In this document: one piece after another, positions 9,590-17,752 of the stretch
Layout: every line of letters begins with the position of its first letter
How positions within the stretch are numbered: the first letter of the stretch is position 1
Assembly (NCBI GenBank): GCA_965224235.1
Contig: CBDCYP010000002.1
Location: 1,984,001-2,048,000 of the forward strand
Direction: 5' to 3'
DNA from: G958295935 sp965224235
GTDB lineage: Bacteria > Chloroflexota > Dehalococcoidia > Lucifugimonadales > Lucifugimonadaceae
Length of the DNA: 64,000 nucleotides
Notes under the pieces: generated by a model
Told to the model about the DNA's origin: nothing
The model's input: the letters and a program-made list of their open reading frames with translations, nothing else
Database searches by the model: none
Made by a program: the position numbers and the translations under genes

Positions 9590-9862
9590 TGAGCGAAGTC
9601 GAAGGGTCTAGGTCAGAGGGGCGGGGCGTCAATGGCCAGCCAGGCGGTAGATTCTTCGCTTCGCTCAGAATGACATTTGAGGCGGCCGGGTGACATGCGG
9701 CGCGCCCAGACGCCCATCGCAAACGCCGAACTGGAGCCAGAGGCCCGCGCTCAACCCCTCTAAGCCCATTCCCTACCTGGCCAGCGGCGGGCCGGTCTGA
9801 TTTACACTGCGGGCGGACGTTGGACATTTGGGTCTGCGCGACAGGACAGGACAGGAATTGAC
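9590..9862. other. Intergenic region with REP-like motif
   Basis: Begins with TGAGCGAAGTCGAAGGGTCT, the right flank of IS copy 4, and has a partner at 9655-9673 (CTTCGCTTCGCTCAGAATG) in opposite orientation, the usual paired arrangement of this repeat. A short GACAG triplication lies at 9841-9855, just before the sulfatase start. No gene is visible. Confidence 0.7.
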
Positions 9863-11254
9863 ATGAACGTTATCTGGATAGTGGCCGACACTTTTCGACG
9901 CGATCACCTTGGGGCTTACGGGAACAAGGTGATTCGAACGCCGTCCCTCGACGCGCTGGCAGCAAAGTCGATGCGCTTCGACCGGCACTACATCGGCGGA
10001 TTCCCAACAATGCCGACGCGCGCCGATCACGCCACCGGCCGGTTTACGATGTCTTTCATGGGGTGGGAAGACCTGCCCGAAGAGGCCACCACCCTTGCGC
10101 AGATCCTCGCCGATGCCGGGTACCACACAGCGGCGGTGGTCGACACGCCGTTCTACTGGCGCCACGGCATGAATTACGATCGCGGCTTCCAGACGTTTTT
10201 CACCGTGCAGGGGCAGGAGGGATCGGCCACTCGCGTGCAGCGCATCGGCCATCACGAGTCCCGTGACGTTGTGGCCTGGTGGCGCAAGGAGTCGGACCAC
10301 AACGTGGCCCAGACCATGATCAAGGCGGGCGACTGGCTGGAGCGCCACTACAAGGAGGAATTCTTCCTGTACGTGGACACGTGGGACCCGCACGAGCCGT
10401 GGGACGCTCCGGCCTACTACACCGAGTTGTACATGCCGGACTACGACGGCGAGGTGGTGCAGCCCATCTACGCGCACTGGCAGGATGAGCCCGGCTACAC
10501 CCAGGCGAAGGTGGATAAGGCGGCCGCCACCTATAAGGGAGAGGTGACGATGGTCGACACGTGGGTCGGCCACCTCCTGCGCAAGGTCGAGAACATGGGA
10601 ATCGCGGACGACACGATGATCGTGTTTACGTCCGACCACGGTTTTTACTTTGGCGAACACGGCGGACTGTTCGGCAAGATGACGTTCGGAAAACGGCAGG
10701 ACGGCAGGCTGTACCAACACGGCGATCCGGATTCGAAGTGGGACTTCTCGCCGCTGTACGAGGAACTGACGACTATCCCGCTGCTCGTCCACCATCCCAA
10801 ACACGGGCCCGGAAACTACACCGGCCTGACATCGGTTGTGGACGTGATGCCCACGGTGCTCGACACCCTGAGTCAGCCCATACCGGCGATATTGAACGGA
10901 AGATCGCTTATGCCGGCCGTGCGTGGGGACTCGATGTCAGGGCGGGAATTCAACGTGAGCACGATCCCGTTCGCCAACCCGGGGGATGACGTCAGGTCGG
11001 TCGACAACATCAAAAGACTGCTCGCGACGGGCGTCGTCACGACCGTGACCACTGATGATTGGGCGCTCCTCTACAGCGTCGATCCAGGCGTTTCCGAACT
11101 CTATGATCTGCGAACCGACCCGTCACAAGAGCACAACGTGATCGGCCAGTACGAATCGACGGCACGCCAGCTCCACGGATACCTCGTGCGCTTCATGAAG
11201 GAGACGGACGTTCCCGCCCACCTGCTAGAACCCAGAGTGGAGCTGCGGTTGTGA
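9863..11254 (+). CDS. Sulfatase-family hydrolase with Thr in place of the catalytic Cys
   Basis: Member of the alkaline phosphatase/sulfatase superfamily, 463 residues. Seen: the N-terminal metal-binding stretch IVADTFRRDHLGAYG (Asp9) and a second metal site IVFTSDHGFYFGEHG in the middle. The nucleophile motif is odd. Sulfatases have C/S-x-P-x-R, whose Cys or Ser is matured to formylglycine; here it reads TMPTR with Thr49. Thr is the direct nucleophile in nucleotide pyrophosphatase/phosphodiesterase relatives, so the substrate may be a phospho- or phosphono-ester rather than a sulfate ester; this is inference. No signal peptide is seen, so it is probably cytoplasmic. It is separated from a canonical sulfatase gene at 12649 by a PLD gene on the other strand. 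Confidence 0.85.
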   Translation: MNVIWIVADTFRRDHLGAYGNKVIRTPSLDALAAKSMRFDRHYIGGFPTMPTRADHATGRFTMSFMGWEDLPEEATTLAQILADAGYHTAAVVDTPFYWRHGMNYDRGFQTFFTVQGQEGSATRVQRIGHHESRDVVAWWRKESDHNVAQTMIKAGDWLERHYKEEFFLYVDTWDPHEPWDAPAYYTELYMPDYDGEVVQPIYAHWQDEPGYTQAKVDKAAATYKGEVTMVDTWVGHLLRKVENMGIADDTMIVFTSDHGFYFGEHGGLFGKMTFGKRQDGRLYQHGDPDSKWDFSPLYEELTTIPLLVHHPKHGPGNYTGLTSVVDVMPTVLDTLSQPIPAILNGRSLMPAVRGDSMSGREFNVSTIPFANPGDDVRSVDNIKRLLATGVVTTVTTDDWALLYSVDPGVSELYDLRTDPSQEHNVIGQYESTARQLHGYLVRFMKETDVPAHLLEPRVELRL

Positions 11255-11365
11255 GGGGGTAGAGGCGGAGTTAGGTCTTAGTTAATGCCCAAGAAGGCGC
11301 CGTTGGAGTGGAGCGAAGAATCTACTACTAGTTCGTATTGATTACGCTGCGAAATCAGTCGTAGG

Positions 11366-11384
11366 GGCGGGTTTCAAACCCGCC
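11366..11384. terminator. Perfect GC-rich palindrome between convergent genes
   Basis: GGCGGGTTT-C-AAACCCGCC, a nine-base perfect arm with one central base, lies between the ends of the plus-strand sulfatase gene (11254) and the minus-strand PLD gene (11447). It has no long T run on either side, so it could be a weak bidirectional terminator or a dispersed palindromic repeat. Confidence 0.4.
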
Positions 11385-11446
11385 TTCGGCCTCGCCAATT
11401 AGTCGGTGTTCGGCCTCGGACTACCACGGAAGCCCCTCGTCGGCTG

Positions 11447-12340
11447 CTACGCCATGACCTGGTCGTAGCAGGGGCGGCAAAGTGGTTTGCCGTATGAAGT
11501 GTCCCAGTCCGCTCCGCACCTGTGGCAGTAATCCTCCTCGTAATCCCAGTTCTCGTACCGTTTCCAGGACTTGAAATGGTCGTCGCAAAGCGGCCGGTCC
11601 GGGTCGAACGGAATGGACTCCTTGCATCGGATACATCGGCCGCCGGTGACGACGACTACCAAGTCTTTCAACATACCTCCAAATGAAGGCTTGGCGGCAG
11701 CAACCTTTTTCTGGGGACGACGCGCGGGTTTTTGAGAAGAGGATGCCGGATCCCTAGATTTCGGTGCACGTTTGGCTGTGCTGGGACGGGATGCCTCGCC
11801 CCGCGTTTTGCTCACTCCATCTTTGCCGTACTTGGACCGACCCTCTGAGACAGTTTGAGGCTGTCGGGCCTTGGCCCGGGAGTCGGCCGGACGTGAAGAG
11901 GTGTTATTGCTTTCGTCCGCGCTTTGGGCGATTTGTAGCAGGGTTGTGACATACCCTCGAACGTCTTTTTGGGCTTTCTCATCGTTGATGGAGATACAAA
12001 TTTCCATGGAATTCTTGCTGGATGACTCGAGCAAGTTCATGGAGGTGACGAGCACTGACGATTCGTTGAGGTAAATCTTGGCGTGGAGGTTTTGGACCGC
12101 GTGGACCCTTACGCCCAAATCTTCAAGCCAGTCGGTGTCCTCGCTTCGTTCACCGTTGCGATATATGAAATCCACCCGGACGTCCCGCGCGACGGTTCTC
12201 TGGAGTTCGTTCCTGAGATGCGTCCAGAACTTGTTGTAGGGGGATACGAGGGTGACGTGTTTCTTTGCATTACGCAGGATGTCCAGGACGCGAGAGGTGA
12301 TCTGGTCATCTGTAAAGACTTCAACTGAAGGGCGGTTCAT
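11447..12340 (-). CDS. Phospholipase D-like protein with C-terminal zinc ribbons
   Basis: Residues 1-140 form a single PLD-like domain with the HxK core NLHAKIYLN (His86, Lys88) and SSVLVTSMNLLESSSKNSMEI, as in PLD-type nucleases and phosphodiesterases that work as dimers. Residues about 145-220 are Lys/Ser/Arg-rich and probably disordered. The C-terminus has two Cys clusters, CIRCKES...LCDDH and CHRCGAD...LCRPC, that look like paired zinc ribbons and could bind nucleic acid. The combination suggests a DNA- or RNA-acting enzyme, perhaps in repair or defence, but substrate is unknown. The usual Asp after HxK is replaced by Asn or shifted, so activity is uncertain. It stands alone on its strand. 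Confidence 0.75.
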   Translation of the reverse strand: MNRPSVEVFTDDQITSRVLDILRNAKKHVTLVSPYNKFWTHLRNELQRTVARDVRVDFIYRNGERSEDTDWLEDLGVRVHAVQNLHAKIYLNESSVLVTSMNLLESSSKNSMEICISINDEKAQKDVRGYVTTLLQIAQSADESNNTSSRPADSRAKARQPQTVSEGRSKYGKDGVSKTRGEASRPSTAKRAPKSRDPASSSQKPARRPQKKVAAAKPSFGGMLKDLVVVVTGGRCIRCKESIPFDPDRPLCDDHFKSWKRYENWDYEEDYCHRCGADWDTSYGKPLCRPCYDQVMA

Positions 12341-12648
12341 TTTCGTCTCCGTGGCGGACCTTCAAGAAGGGAGAGGCCCCAATCGGTCCGCACTGCTGTA
12401 CAAGTCCGCTTGAATCTACACCAGCCGATGGCGGATCGCGGACCTATCCGGAGGTTCCGCCCGTGGGGAGGTCAATCAAGCCGTGACGAAGGCATGCAGC
12501 CCTCTAGGAGATAGGTCATCGAGACCTTGGATGTCCGGTCCGGCTGTACGGTCACGGGTGTTGTCCGTTAGCCTGCAACCCCGGAGAGTGCACACAGACG
12601 AAGAAGCATCTGCCTAATCGACCGAAGTCGAAGTCAAGGACACACCCC
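12341..12648. other. Divergent intergenic region
   Basis: About 300 bp between the starts of the PLD gene (minus) and the second sulfatase (plus). It must hold promoters for both. I see no clear -35/-10 pair, repeat or RNA structure in it. Confidence 0.5.
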
Positions 12649-14085
12649 ATGCCAGAACGACCAAACCTTCTGTTCATATTCACGGACCAGCAACGAGCCG
12701 ACACGATGGCTTGTTACGGCAACCGGATGATCGACACGCCGAACCTCAACCGGCTCAGCGACGAGAGTTTCGTGTTCGAAAACGCTTACGTCAGCGCGCC
12801 AATCTGCTCACCTTCCCGCTCGACCATCATGACTGGTCTGTGGCCGCACACGAGCGGGGTGCTCAAAAACAACTACCCGCTGGATCCGTCGACCCCCGTG
12901 ATTGCGGAAATGCTGCCGGGCGACTACATCTCCGGCTACTACGGAAAGTGGCATCTCGGCAACGAGGTCAAGCGTCAGCACGGGTTTGACCGTTGGGTCA
13001 GCATCGAGGACCAGTACCGGGACTACTACCAGGAAGCGGACTACGGCTCGACCTACTCCGATCACTTCCATCACCTGGTGGAACAGGGCTACAAGCCGGA
13101 CCGTGACTTCGAGGGAGCAAAGGTGTTTTCGAGGCCTTTCGCCGCGCAGGTAAAGGAAGAGCACACAAAAGCGATGTTCCTGGCGGATCGCGCATCGGAG
13201 TTCATCCACACCTATAAGCAACGGGCGTGGGCGTTGTACGTCAACATCTTCGAACCGCATCCGCCGTACACAGGGCCGTTCGACGACATGTACGATCCGG
13301 CGTCGATTCCGGTCCCGCCGACGTTCCTGAAGCCGCCGCCGGAGAACGCTGCGCTAATGCACACGTTAATTCAGCGGCACGCCGACGAGGAGGAACTGCC
13401 GGCGTCGGAGTGGAACGAAGAGGGCTGGCGTCGGCTCATCGCCCGGTATTGGGGTCTCGTGACGCTAGTGGACCGGGCTGTCGGGCGCATACTCGCCGCG
13501 CTGGAGGAGTCGGGAACTGCGGACAACACGGTGGTGGTGTTCACGAGCGAGCACGGCGACCAGCTTGGGGAGCACAGCATCTTCCAGAAGGCGGTTTTCT
13601 ATGAACAGTCGGTGAAGGTGCCCCTGCTGATGCGCATCCCGTGGCTAGGTCGCGGACAGCAGATGATCGCCGGCCGGTGGAGCCACATCGACCTCGTGCC
13701 GACGCTCCTCGACCTGATCGGCAGCGACATCCCTGACCACCTACAGGGCAGCAGCCGCACCCCTGTACTGGCGGGCGGGGAGACGATGGACGGCGTCGAT
13801 GCGGTGATCGACTGGAACGGCCGCGACCGGGCGCGGCACCCGCTAGGCCTCGAGGTCGATCGGGTGCAGAACATTCCGCACAGGGGTCTGATCGGGAACG
13901 ACGGCTGGAAGATCAACCTCAGCGTTGGGGACCAGTGCGAGCTTTACGACCTGAACACCGACCCGCAAGAACAGGCGAATGTGTTCGACAATCCCGCCAA
14001 CAGGGAGCGCGTGCGGGACATGGCGGCGAGACTACGAACCTGGCAGCGCCAGACGGGGGATTCCGCCCCGCTGCCGGATGTGTAA
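12649..14085 (+). CDS. Canonical type I sulfatase
   Basis: Hydrolyses sulfate esters. The 478-residue protein has the metal site FIFTDQQRADTMACYG (Asp13), the formylglycine motif CSPSR at Cys53 followed by STIMTG, the second motif YYGKWHLGN near residue 100, and the C-terminal metal site VFTSEHGDQLGEHS. Conversion of Cys53 to formylglycine needs a sulfatase-modifying enzyme, which is not in this window. No signal peptide is apparent, so a cytoplasmic substrate is likely. The substrate cannot be read from the sequence. This class is common in bacteria degrading sulfated organic matter. The start is the ATG of MPERPNLLFIF, just before the metal site, as usual. Confidence 0.92.
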   Translation: MPERPNLLFIFTDQQRADTMACYGNRMIDTPNLNRLSDESFVFENAYVSAPICSPSRSTIMTGLWPHTSGVLKNNYPLDPSTPVIAEMLPGDYISGYYGKWHLGNEVKRQHGFDRWVSIEDQYRDYYQEADYGSTYSDHFHHLVEQGYKPDRDFEGAKVFSRPFAAQVKEEHTKAMFLADRASEFIHTYKQRAWALYVNIFEPHPPYTGPFDDMYDPASIPVPPTFLKPPPENAALMHTLIQRHADEEELPASEWNEEGWRRLIARYWGLVTLVDRAVGRILAALEESGTADNTVVVFTSEHGDQLGEHSIFQKAVFYEQSVKVPLLMRIPWLGRGQQMIAGRWSHIDLVPTLLDLIGSDIPDHLQGSSRTPVLAGGETMDGVDAVIDWNGRDRARHPLGLEVDRVQNIPHRGLIGNDGWKINLSVGDQCELYDLNTDPQEQANVFDNPANRERVRDMAARLRTWQRQTGDSAPLPDV

Positions 14086-14217
14086 GACATACACCCACCT
14101 TCGCCCGGTGGATCCCCGATCGGAGTCGGACGCGTGCGTGCGCCGTCTTTACATCGTCTCTCCGGCGCAGGCCGGAGCCCGGGGGTCGGGGCCGACCGTC
14201 CCCACCCCCTGTAGGTA

Positions 14218-14276
14218 CCCGATCGGGTTCGGGGATGACGATTGTAGTGTGAGTCCCCGATCGGGTTCGGGGACGA
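14218..14276. repeat. Two copies of a CCCCGATCGGGTTCGGGG palindromic repeat
   Basis: CCCGATCGGGTTCGGGGATGAC (from 14218) and GTCCCCGATCGGGTTCGGGG (from 14253) are near-identical GC-rich hairpins after the sulfatase gene. Related inverted forms occur at 21226-21250, 22137-22162 and 24971-24993, all in intergenic DNA, so this is a dispersed REP-like family. Confidence 0.75.
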
Positions 14277-14293
14277 TGTATTTGGCGGCCGGA

Positions 14294-15028
14294 TCAACCC
14301 CCCAGCGTATTAGCCGTCCCGGGTACGTCGATGGTCACCCCGTTTAGTGTGGCTGCGTCGTCGCTCACGGCAAACGCCGCCACGTCGGCCACCTGCTCCG
14401 GCTTCATCAGTTTCCTGCCCCTCGCCATGCCGATGTCGCGCATCATCTCGGTATCCACTCCGCCGGGACACAGGCAGACCGCCCTGACACCGTAGTTCGT
14501 CCCTTCGGCGCCGATGGTCTCGGTCAAGTTGATCAGCGCCGCCTTCGATGCGCGATACGGCCCCCGACCCGCCGCGCCGCGTCGGCCGCCGACGCTCGAA
14601 ACGATGAGCACAACGCCGCTCCTATTCCTTTTCATGTGGGACAGGACGGCGCGTGTACAGATAAACGCGCCGGTGAGATTAACGTCGATCACGTTCCGCC
14701 ACACTGAGAGGTCGACCTCGGTCAAGTCGGTCGGGGGCAGATTCACGGCGGCGTTGTTCACGAGGATGTCGATCTTCCCGAACTGCCGTACGGTGGCGTC
14801 GACGAGGCGGTCAACGTCGCTTTCGCTTGAGACGTCACACTGAATGGCGAGGGCGCGGCCGCGGTTCGACTCAATCTCCGCTGCCGCCTCGTCGATCTGG
14901 GCGGGCGTTCGGGCGGCGACCACGACGGCTGCTCCCTCTTGTGAATATCGGAGCGCTATGGCCCGACCGATGCCGCGACCTGCGCCCGTAACGATTGCGA
15001 CTCTGCCGGCGAGCCTTTTCGTGGTCAT
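14294..15028 (-). CDS. Short-chain dehydrogenase/reductase
   Basis: Classical SDR oxidoreductase of 244 residues using NAD(P). Seen: the Rossmann motif TGAGRGIG (residues 14-21), the NNAA motif (LVNNAAVN), the catalytic Ser in LIVSSVGG and the YRASK pair, and the PGGVDTEM segment after the active site. The Arg-rich end of beta 2 (VVAARTP) suggests NADP but does not prove it. The substrate is not evident; relatives are often annotated FabG-like. It is convergent with the sulfatase and divergent from argD. Confidence 0.9.
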   Translation of the reverse strand: MTTKRLAGRVAIVTGAGRGIGRAIALRYSQEGAAVVVAARTPAQIDEAAAEIESNRGRALAIQCDVSSESDVDRLVDATVRQFGKIDILVNNAAVNLPPTDLTEVDLSVWRNVIDVNLTGAFICTRAVLSHMKRNRSGVVLIVSSVGGRRGAAGRGPYRASKAALINLTETIGAEGTNYGVRAVCLCPGGVDTEMMRDIGMARGRKLMKPEQVADVAAFAVSDDAATLNGVTIDVPGTANTLGG

Positions 15029-15260
15029 AACGGCCGAAGGCTACTACATCGGAGTCGCGTAGGGCCATCGACCCTGCGAGTACCTTTCCGGTATGCCAGC
15101 GCGGAAGCGGACGCGGAGGCGGAGAGGCTTTTGGGCCGCTGTTCGGGTGGGAGGTGGCATATCTCTGCGCCTACCTCGCGGCCGCCGTCGGGTATAGTTT
15201 CCTAATCGTTGAACACCCATATGCGGATCGAACCGCTGCAATTTCATCGGGACCAGCCAA

Positions 15261-16463
15261 ATGACCACGACCGCCGAATATAAAGCCGAGGAAGCCAAGT
15301 ACTACATGCAGGTCGTGCGCCGCATGCCGCCGGTGTTGGTGCGAGGCGAGGGCACGAGGGTGTTCGACAACGACGGCAAGTCGTATCTCGACTTCACGGC
15401 CGGTTGGGCGGTGCTCAACCTCGGCCACTCGCACCCCAGAGTGACGGAGGCGATACGTGAGCAGGCGGGCCTCATCCTTCAGATGAGCAATCTTTTCTAC
15501 ACCCTGCCTCAGCTCGACCTCGCGAGGACGATCGTCGAGACCTCGTCGCTCGACCGCGTGTTTTTCTGTAACTCCGGCGCGGAGGCCAACGAGGGCGCCA
15601 GCAAACTTGCTCGCAAGTATGGGAAGCTGAATCTCGGCGGCGCTTACGAGATCATCACGGCATTTAATTCCTTCCACGGCCGCACGATGGCGATGATGGC
15701 GGCGACGGGGCAGGCCCATTATCAGGAGGCGTGGAAGCCGCTGATGCCCGGGTTCGTGAACGTCGACTACAACGACGTGGACGCGATAAAGAACGCCACG
15801 AACGACAACACCTGCGCCGTGCTACTCGAACCGGTCCAGGGCGAAGGCGGTGTGAACGTCCCCGATGACCGGTACCTGAAGTCCGTACAGGACTGGTGCC
15901 GCGAAAAGGGCATCCTCTTTATGGTCGACGAGGTTCAGACCGGCATGGGCAGGCTCGGCACAATGTTCGGGTATCAGTGCTTTGAGGGGGTCGATCCGGA
16001 CGTGATGACGCTCGGCAAGGCGGTCGGATCCGGCGCGCCGCTCGGCGCGTTCGTGTGCAAGGACTCCTGCTCGGTGCTCGAGCCCGGTGACCACGGTTCC
16101 ACGTTCGGTGGGAATGCGCTGACCACTGCGGCCGGGGCCGCTGCGGCGCGGGTGATGGTGGAAGAAGACGTTCCTTCGATGGCTGAGTCCGGCGGGGAGT
16201 ACCTGATGGGCAAGCTGAATGCGTTGAAAGAGCAGCGCCCGTTCATCGAAGAGGTGCGCGGCATGGGCCTGCTGGTCGGCCTGCAAATGTCGGACGAACG
16301 CGCCGGCGCGGTGGTGGCGGAGTGCCTCGACAACGGGCTGCTACTGAACGCCGTACGCCCGAACACGCTGCGCTTCATGCCGCCGTTGAACGTGTCCAGA
16401 GAAGAGATCGACGAGGCAGTGTCCATTCTGGACGCGGCCTTCACAAAGGTTCCTGCGCCTTAG
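15261..16463 (+). CDS. argD: Acetylornithine aminotransferase
   Basis: PLP-dependent class III aminotransferase of arginine biosynthesis, converting N-acetylglutamate semialdehyde to N-acetylornithine. The 400-residue protein has GWAVLNLGHSHPRV near the start, FCNSGAEANEGASKLAR for phosphate binding, FHGRTMAMMAATG, the Asp of LFMVDEVQTGMGRLG that contacts the PLP ring, and the Schiff-base Lys in MTLGKAVGSGAPLGA. The downstream argJ and argB genes on the other strand support the arginine role over ornithine or GABA transamination. The order argJ-argB / argD is convergent rather than one operon. Confidence 0.9.
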   Translation: MTTTAEYKAEEAKYYMQVVRRMPPVLVRGEGTRVFDNDGKSYLDFTAGWAVLNLGHSHPRVTEAIREQAGLILQMSNLFYTLPQLDLARTIVETSSLDRVFFCNSGAEANEGASKLARKYGKLNLGGAYEIITAFNSFHGRTMAMMAATGQAHYQEAWKPLMPGFVNVDYNDVDAIKNATNDNTCAVLLEPVQGEGGVNVPDDRYLKSVQDWCREKGILFMVDEVQTGMGRLGTMFGYQCFEGVDPDVMTLGKAVGSGAPLGAFVCKDSCSVLEPGDHGSTFGGNALTTAAGAAAARVMVEEDVPSMAESGGEYLMGKLNALKEQRPFIEEVRGMGLLVGLQMSDERAGAVVAECLDNGLLLNAVRPNTLRFMPPLNVSREEIDEAVSILDAAFTKVPAP

Positions 16464-16474
16464 GGAAGGGTTAG

Positions 16475-16616
16475 GAAACCTCTGAACAACTCCGGGTTCC
16501 AATCCGTTCGCCCTGAGCTTGTCGAAGGGTTCTGGCCTCCTCCCCCACGGTGGGAGGATTCAGGAGGGGGGAACCTCCGCTCTGCCAAGCGCATCAGCGG
16601 CTTGTTCAGAGGTTCC
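16475..16616. mobile_element. MITE-like element with IS5-type ends
   Basis: Terminal inverted repeats GAAACCTCTGAACAA (16475) and TTGTTCAGAGGTTCC (ending 16616) enclose 142 bp with no gene. It is flanked by TTAG (16471-16474) and CTAG (16617-16620), the YTAR target used by IS5-group elements. It carries a CCCTGAGCTTGTCGAAGGG REP-like sequence inside. It is unrelated in sequence to the 1640-bp IS. Confidence 0.7.
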
Positions 16617-16861
16617 CTAGATTTCCTTCGGCAAGTATCACTCACCCGAGCTACGGGCGCGCCTGATTTAGCTTGACAGACTGTTGGCCATCGCCCAGCA
16701 TTGGACGCGAGAACGATGTCAAGCTTTCTCAGCTTGACGAACGGGCATGACCCGCTGAAGCGGTGACACGAGACCGCCGAGGAAACCAGGCCGTGCAGAG
16801 TCTTGGCGCGGGCTATCTTCCGTGGCCGACACGTCGTCCGTTTCTGGGAACGCCCTATGGG

Positions 16862-17731
16862 TCAGATGATTCTTGTTCCGACGTCTTCGCCGCGGATGCA
16901 ACGCAGAAGCGCGCCGCCCGTCCGTCCGTCGATGATGTGGCCGGAACCGACCGTCTCCAGGGCGTCGGCGCAGGCCTCTATTTTGGGGATCATGCCGCCT
17001 GATGCCACACCACTGTCGATCAGATCGCGCGCCTGCCGGCGGGTCATGCGGGGGATGAGCCTGCGAGTCGCGTCGAGCACGCCCTCAACGTCGGTCTGGA
17101 ACACGAGCCGTTCACATTCGAGCGCGCGCGCAAGATGCCCTGCCGCAGTGTCGGCGTTTATGTTCAGGACGGCGCCCTCAGGGCCGAGGGGATCGAGATT
17201 AAGGGCGCACGGCGCTATCACCGGAATTGCACCGGCGTCGACTGCCTGCTGAACGAACGACGTGTTCACGGCCTTGATGCTGCCGACGAGGCCGAGTTCG
17301 GGATCGAGCAGGTCTGCCTGAAACAGTCCGCCGGAGACACCGGAGATGCCTACAGCCTTTCCTCCGCAAGCTGCGATCTCGGCGACGATCTCGGTGTTGA
17401 CCAGGCCGCACAGTACAGCGACAGCCACTTCAAGCGTCGCCCGGTCGGTCTTGCGCAGGCCACGGATGAATACCGGCTGGATGCCCTGTTTGCGTACCCA
17501 GTCGGAGATTACCTTTCCGCCGCCGTGCACCACCACGGGGTGAAGTCCTGAGCGCCAAAGCTCTAAGAGGTCCGGTGTGGTGCTGTCGCCCTCGCCAAGG
17601 GTGGAACCGCCAACCTTGACGACAATCACTCCCCGATTGGCCCCGCGCCTTGTCGGCGCGACTGATGACCCGGCGCTCATGATCGATTCGTCCAGTGTCT
17701 TGGCGCGCCGCGGCCCTGTAGTCGGGGCCAC
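16862..17731 (-). CDS. argB: Acetylglutamate kinase
   Basis: Phosphorylates N-acetylglutamate, the second step of arginine synthesis. It has VIVVKVGGSTLGEGD (P-loop-like Lys/Gly site), HPVVVHGGGKVI, GLRKTDRATLEV, the NINADTAAGHLARALEC segment and VFQTDVEGVLD typical of the amino acid kinase fold. Mature enzymes start near the MSAGSS or VIVVKVGG region, so the first ~17 residues may be untranslated and a start at 17680 is possible. It lies 21 bp after argJ, so the two are probably cotranscribed. Confidence 0.92.
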   Translation of the reverse strand: MAPTTGPRRAKTLDESIMSAGSSVAPTRRGANRGVIVVKVGGSTLGEGDSTTPDLLELWRSGLHPVVVHGGGKVISDWVRKQGIQPVFIRGLRKTDRATLEVAVAVLCGLVNTEIVAEIAACGGKAVGISGVSGGLFQADLLDPELGLVGSIKAVNTSFVQQAVDAGAIPVIAPCALNLDPLGPEGAVLNINADTAAGHLARALECERLVFQTDVEGVLDATRRLIPRMTRRQARDLIDSGVASGGMIPKIEACADALETVGSGHIIDGRTGGALLRCIRGEDVGTRII

Positions 17732-17752
17732 TCGTGACGCAAAGGGACGGGC

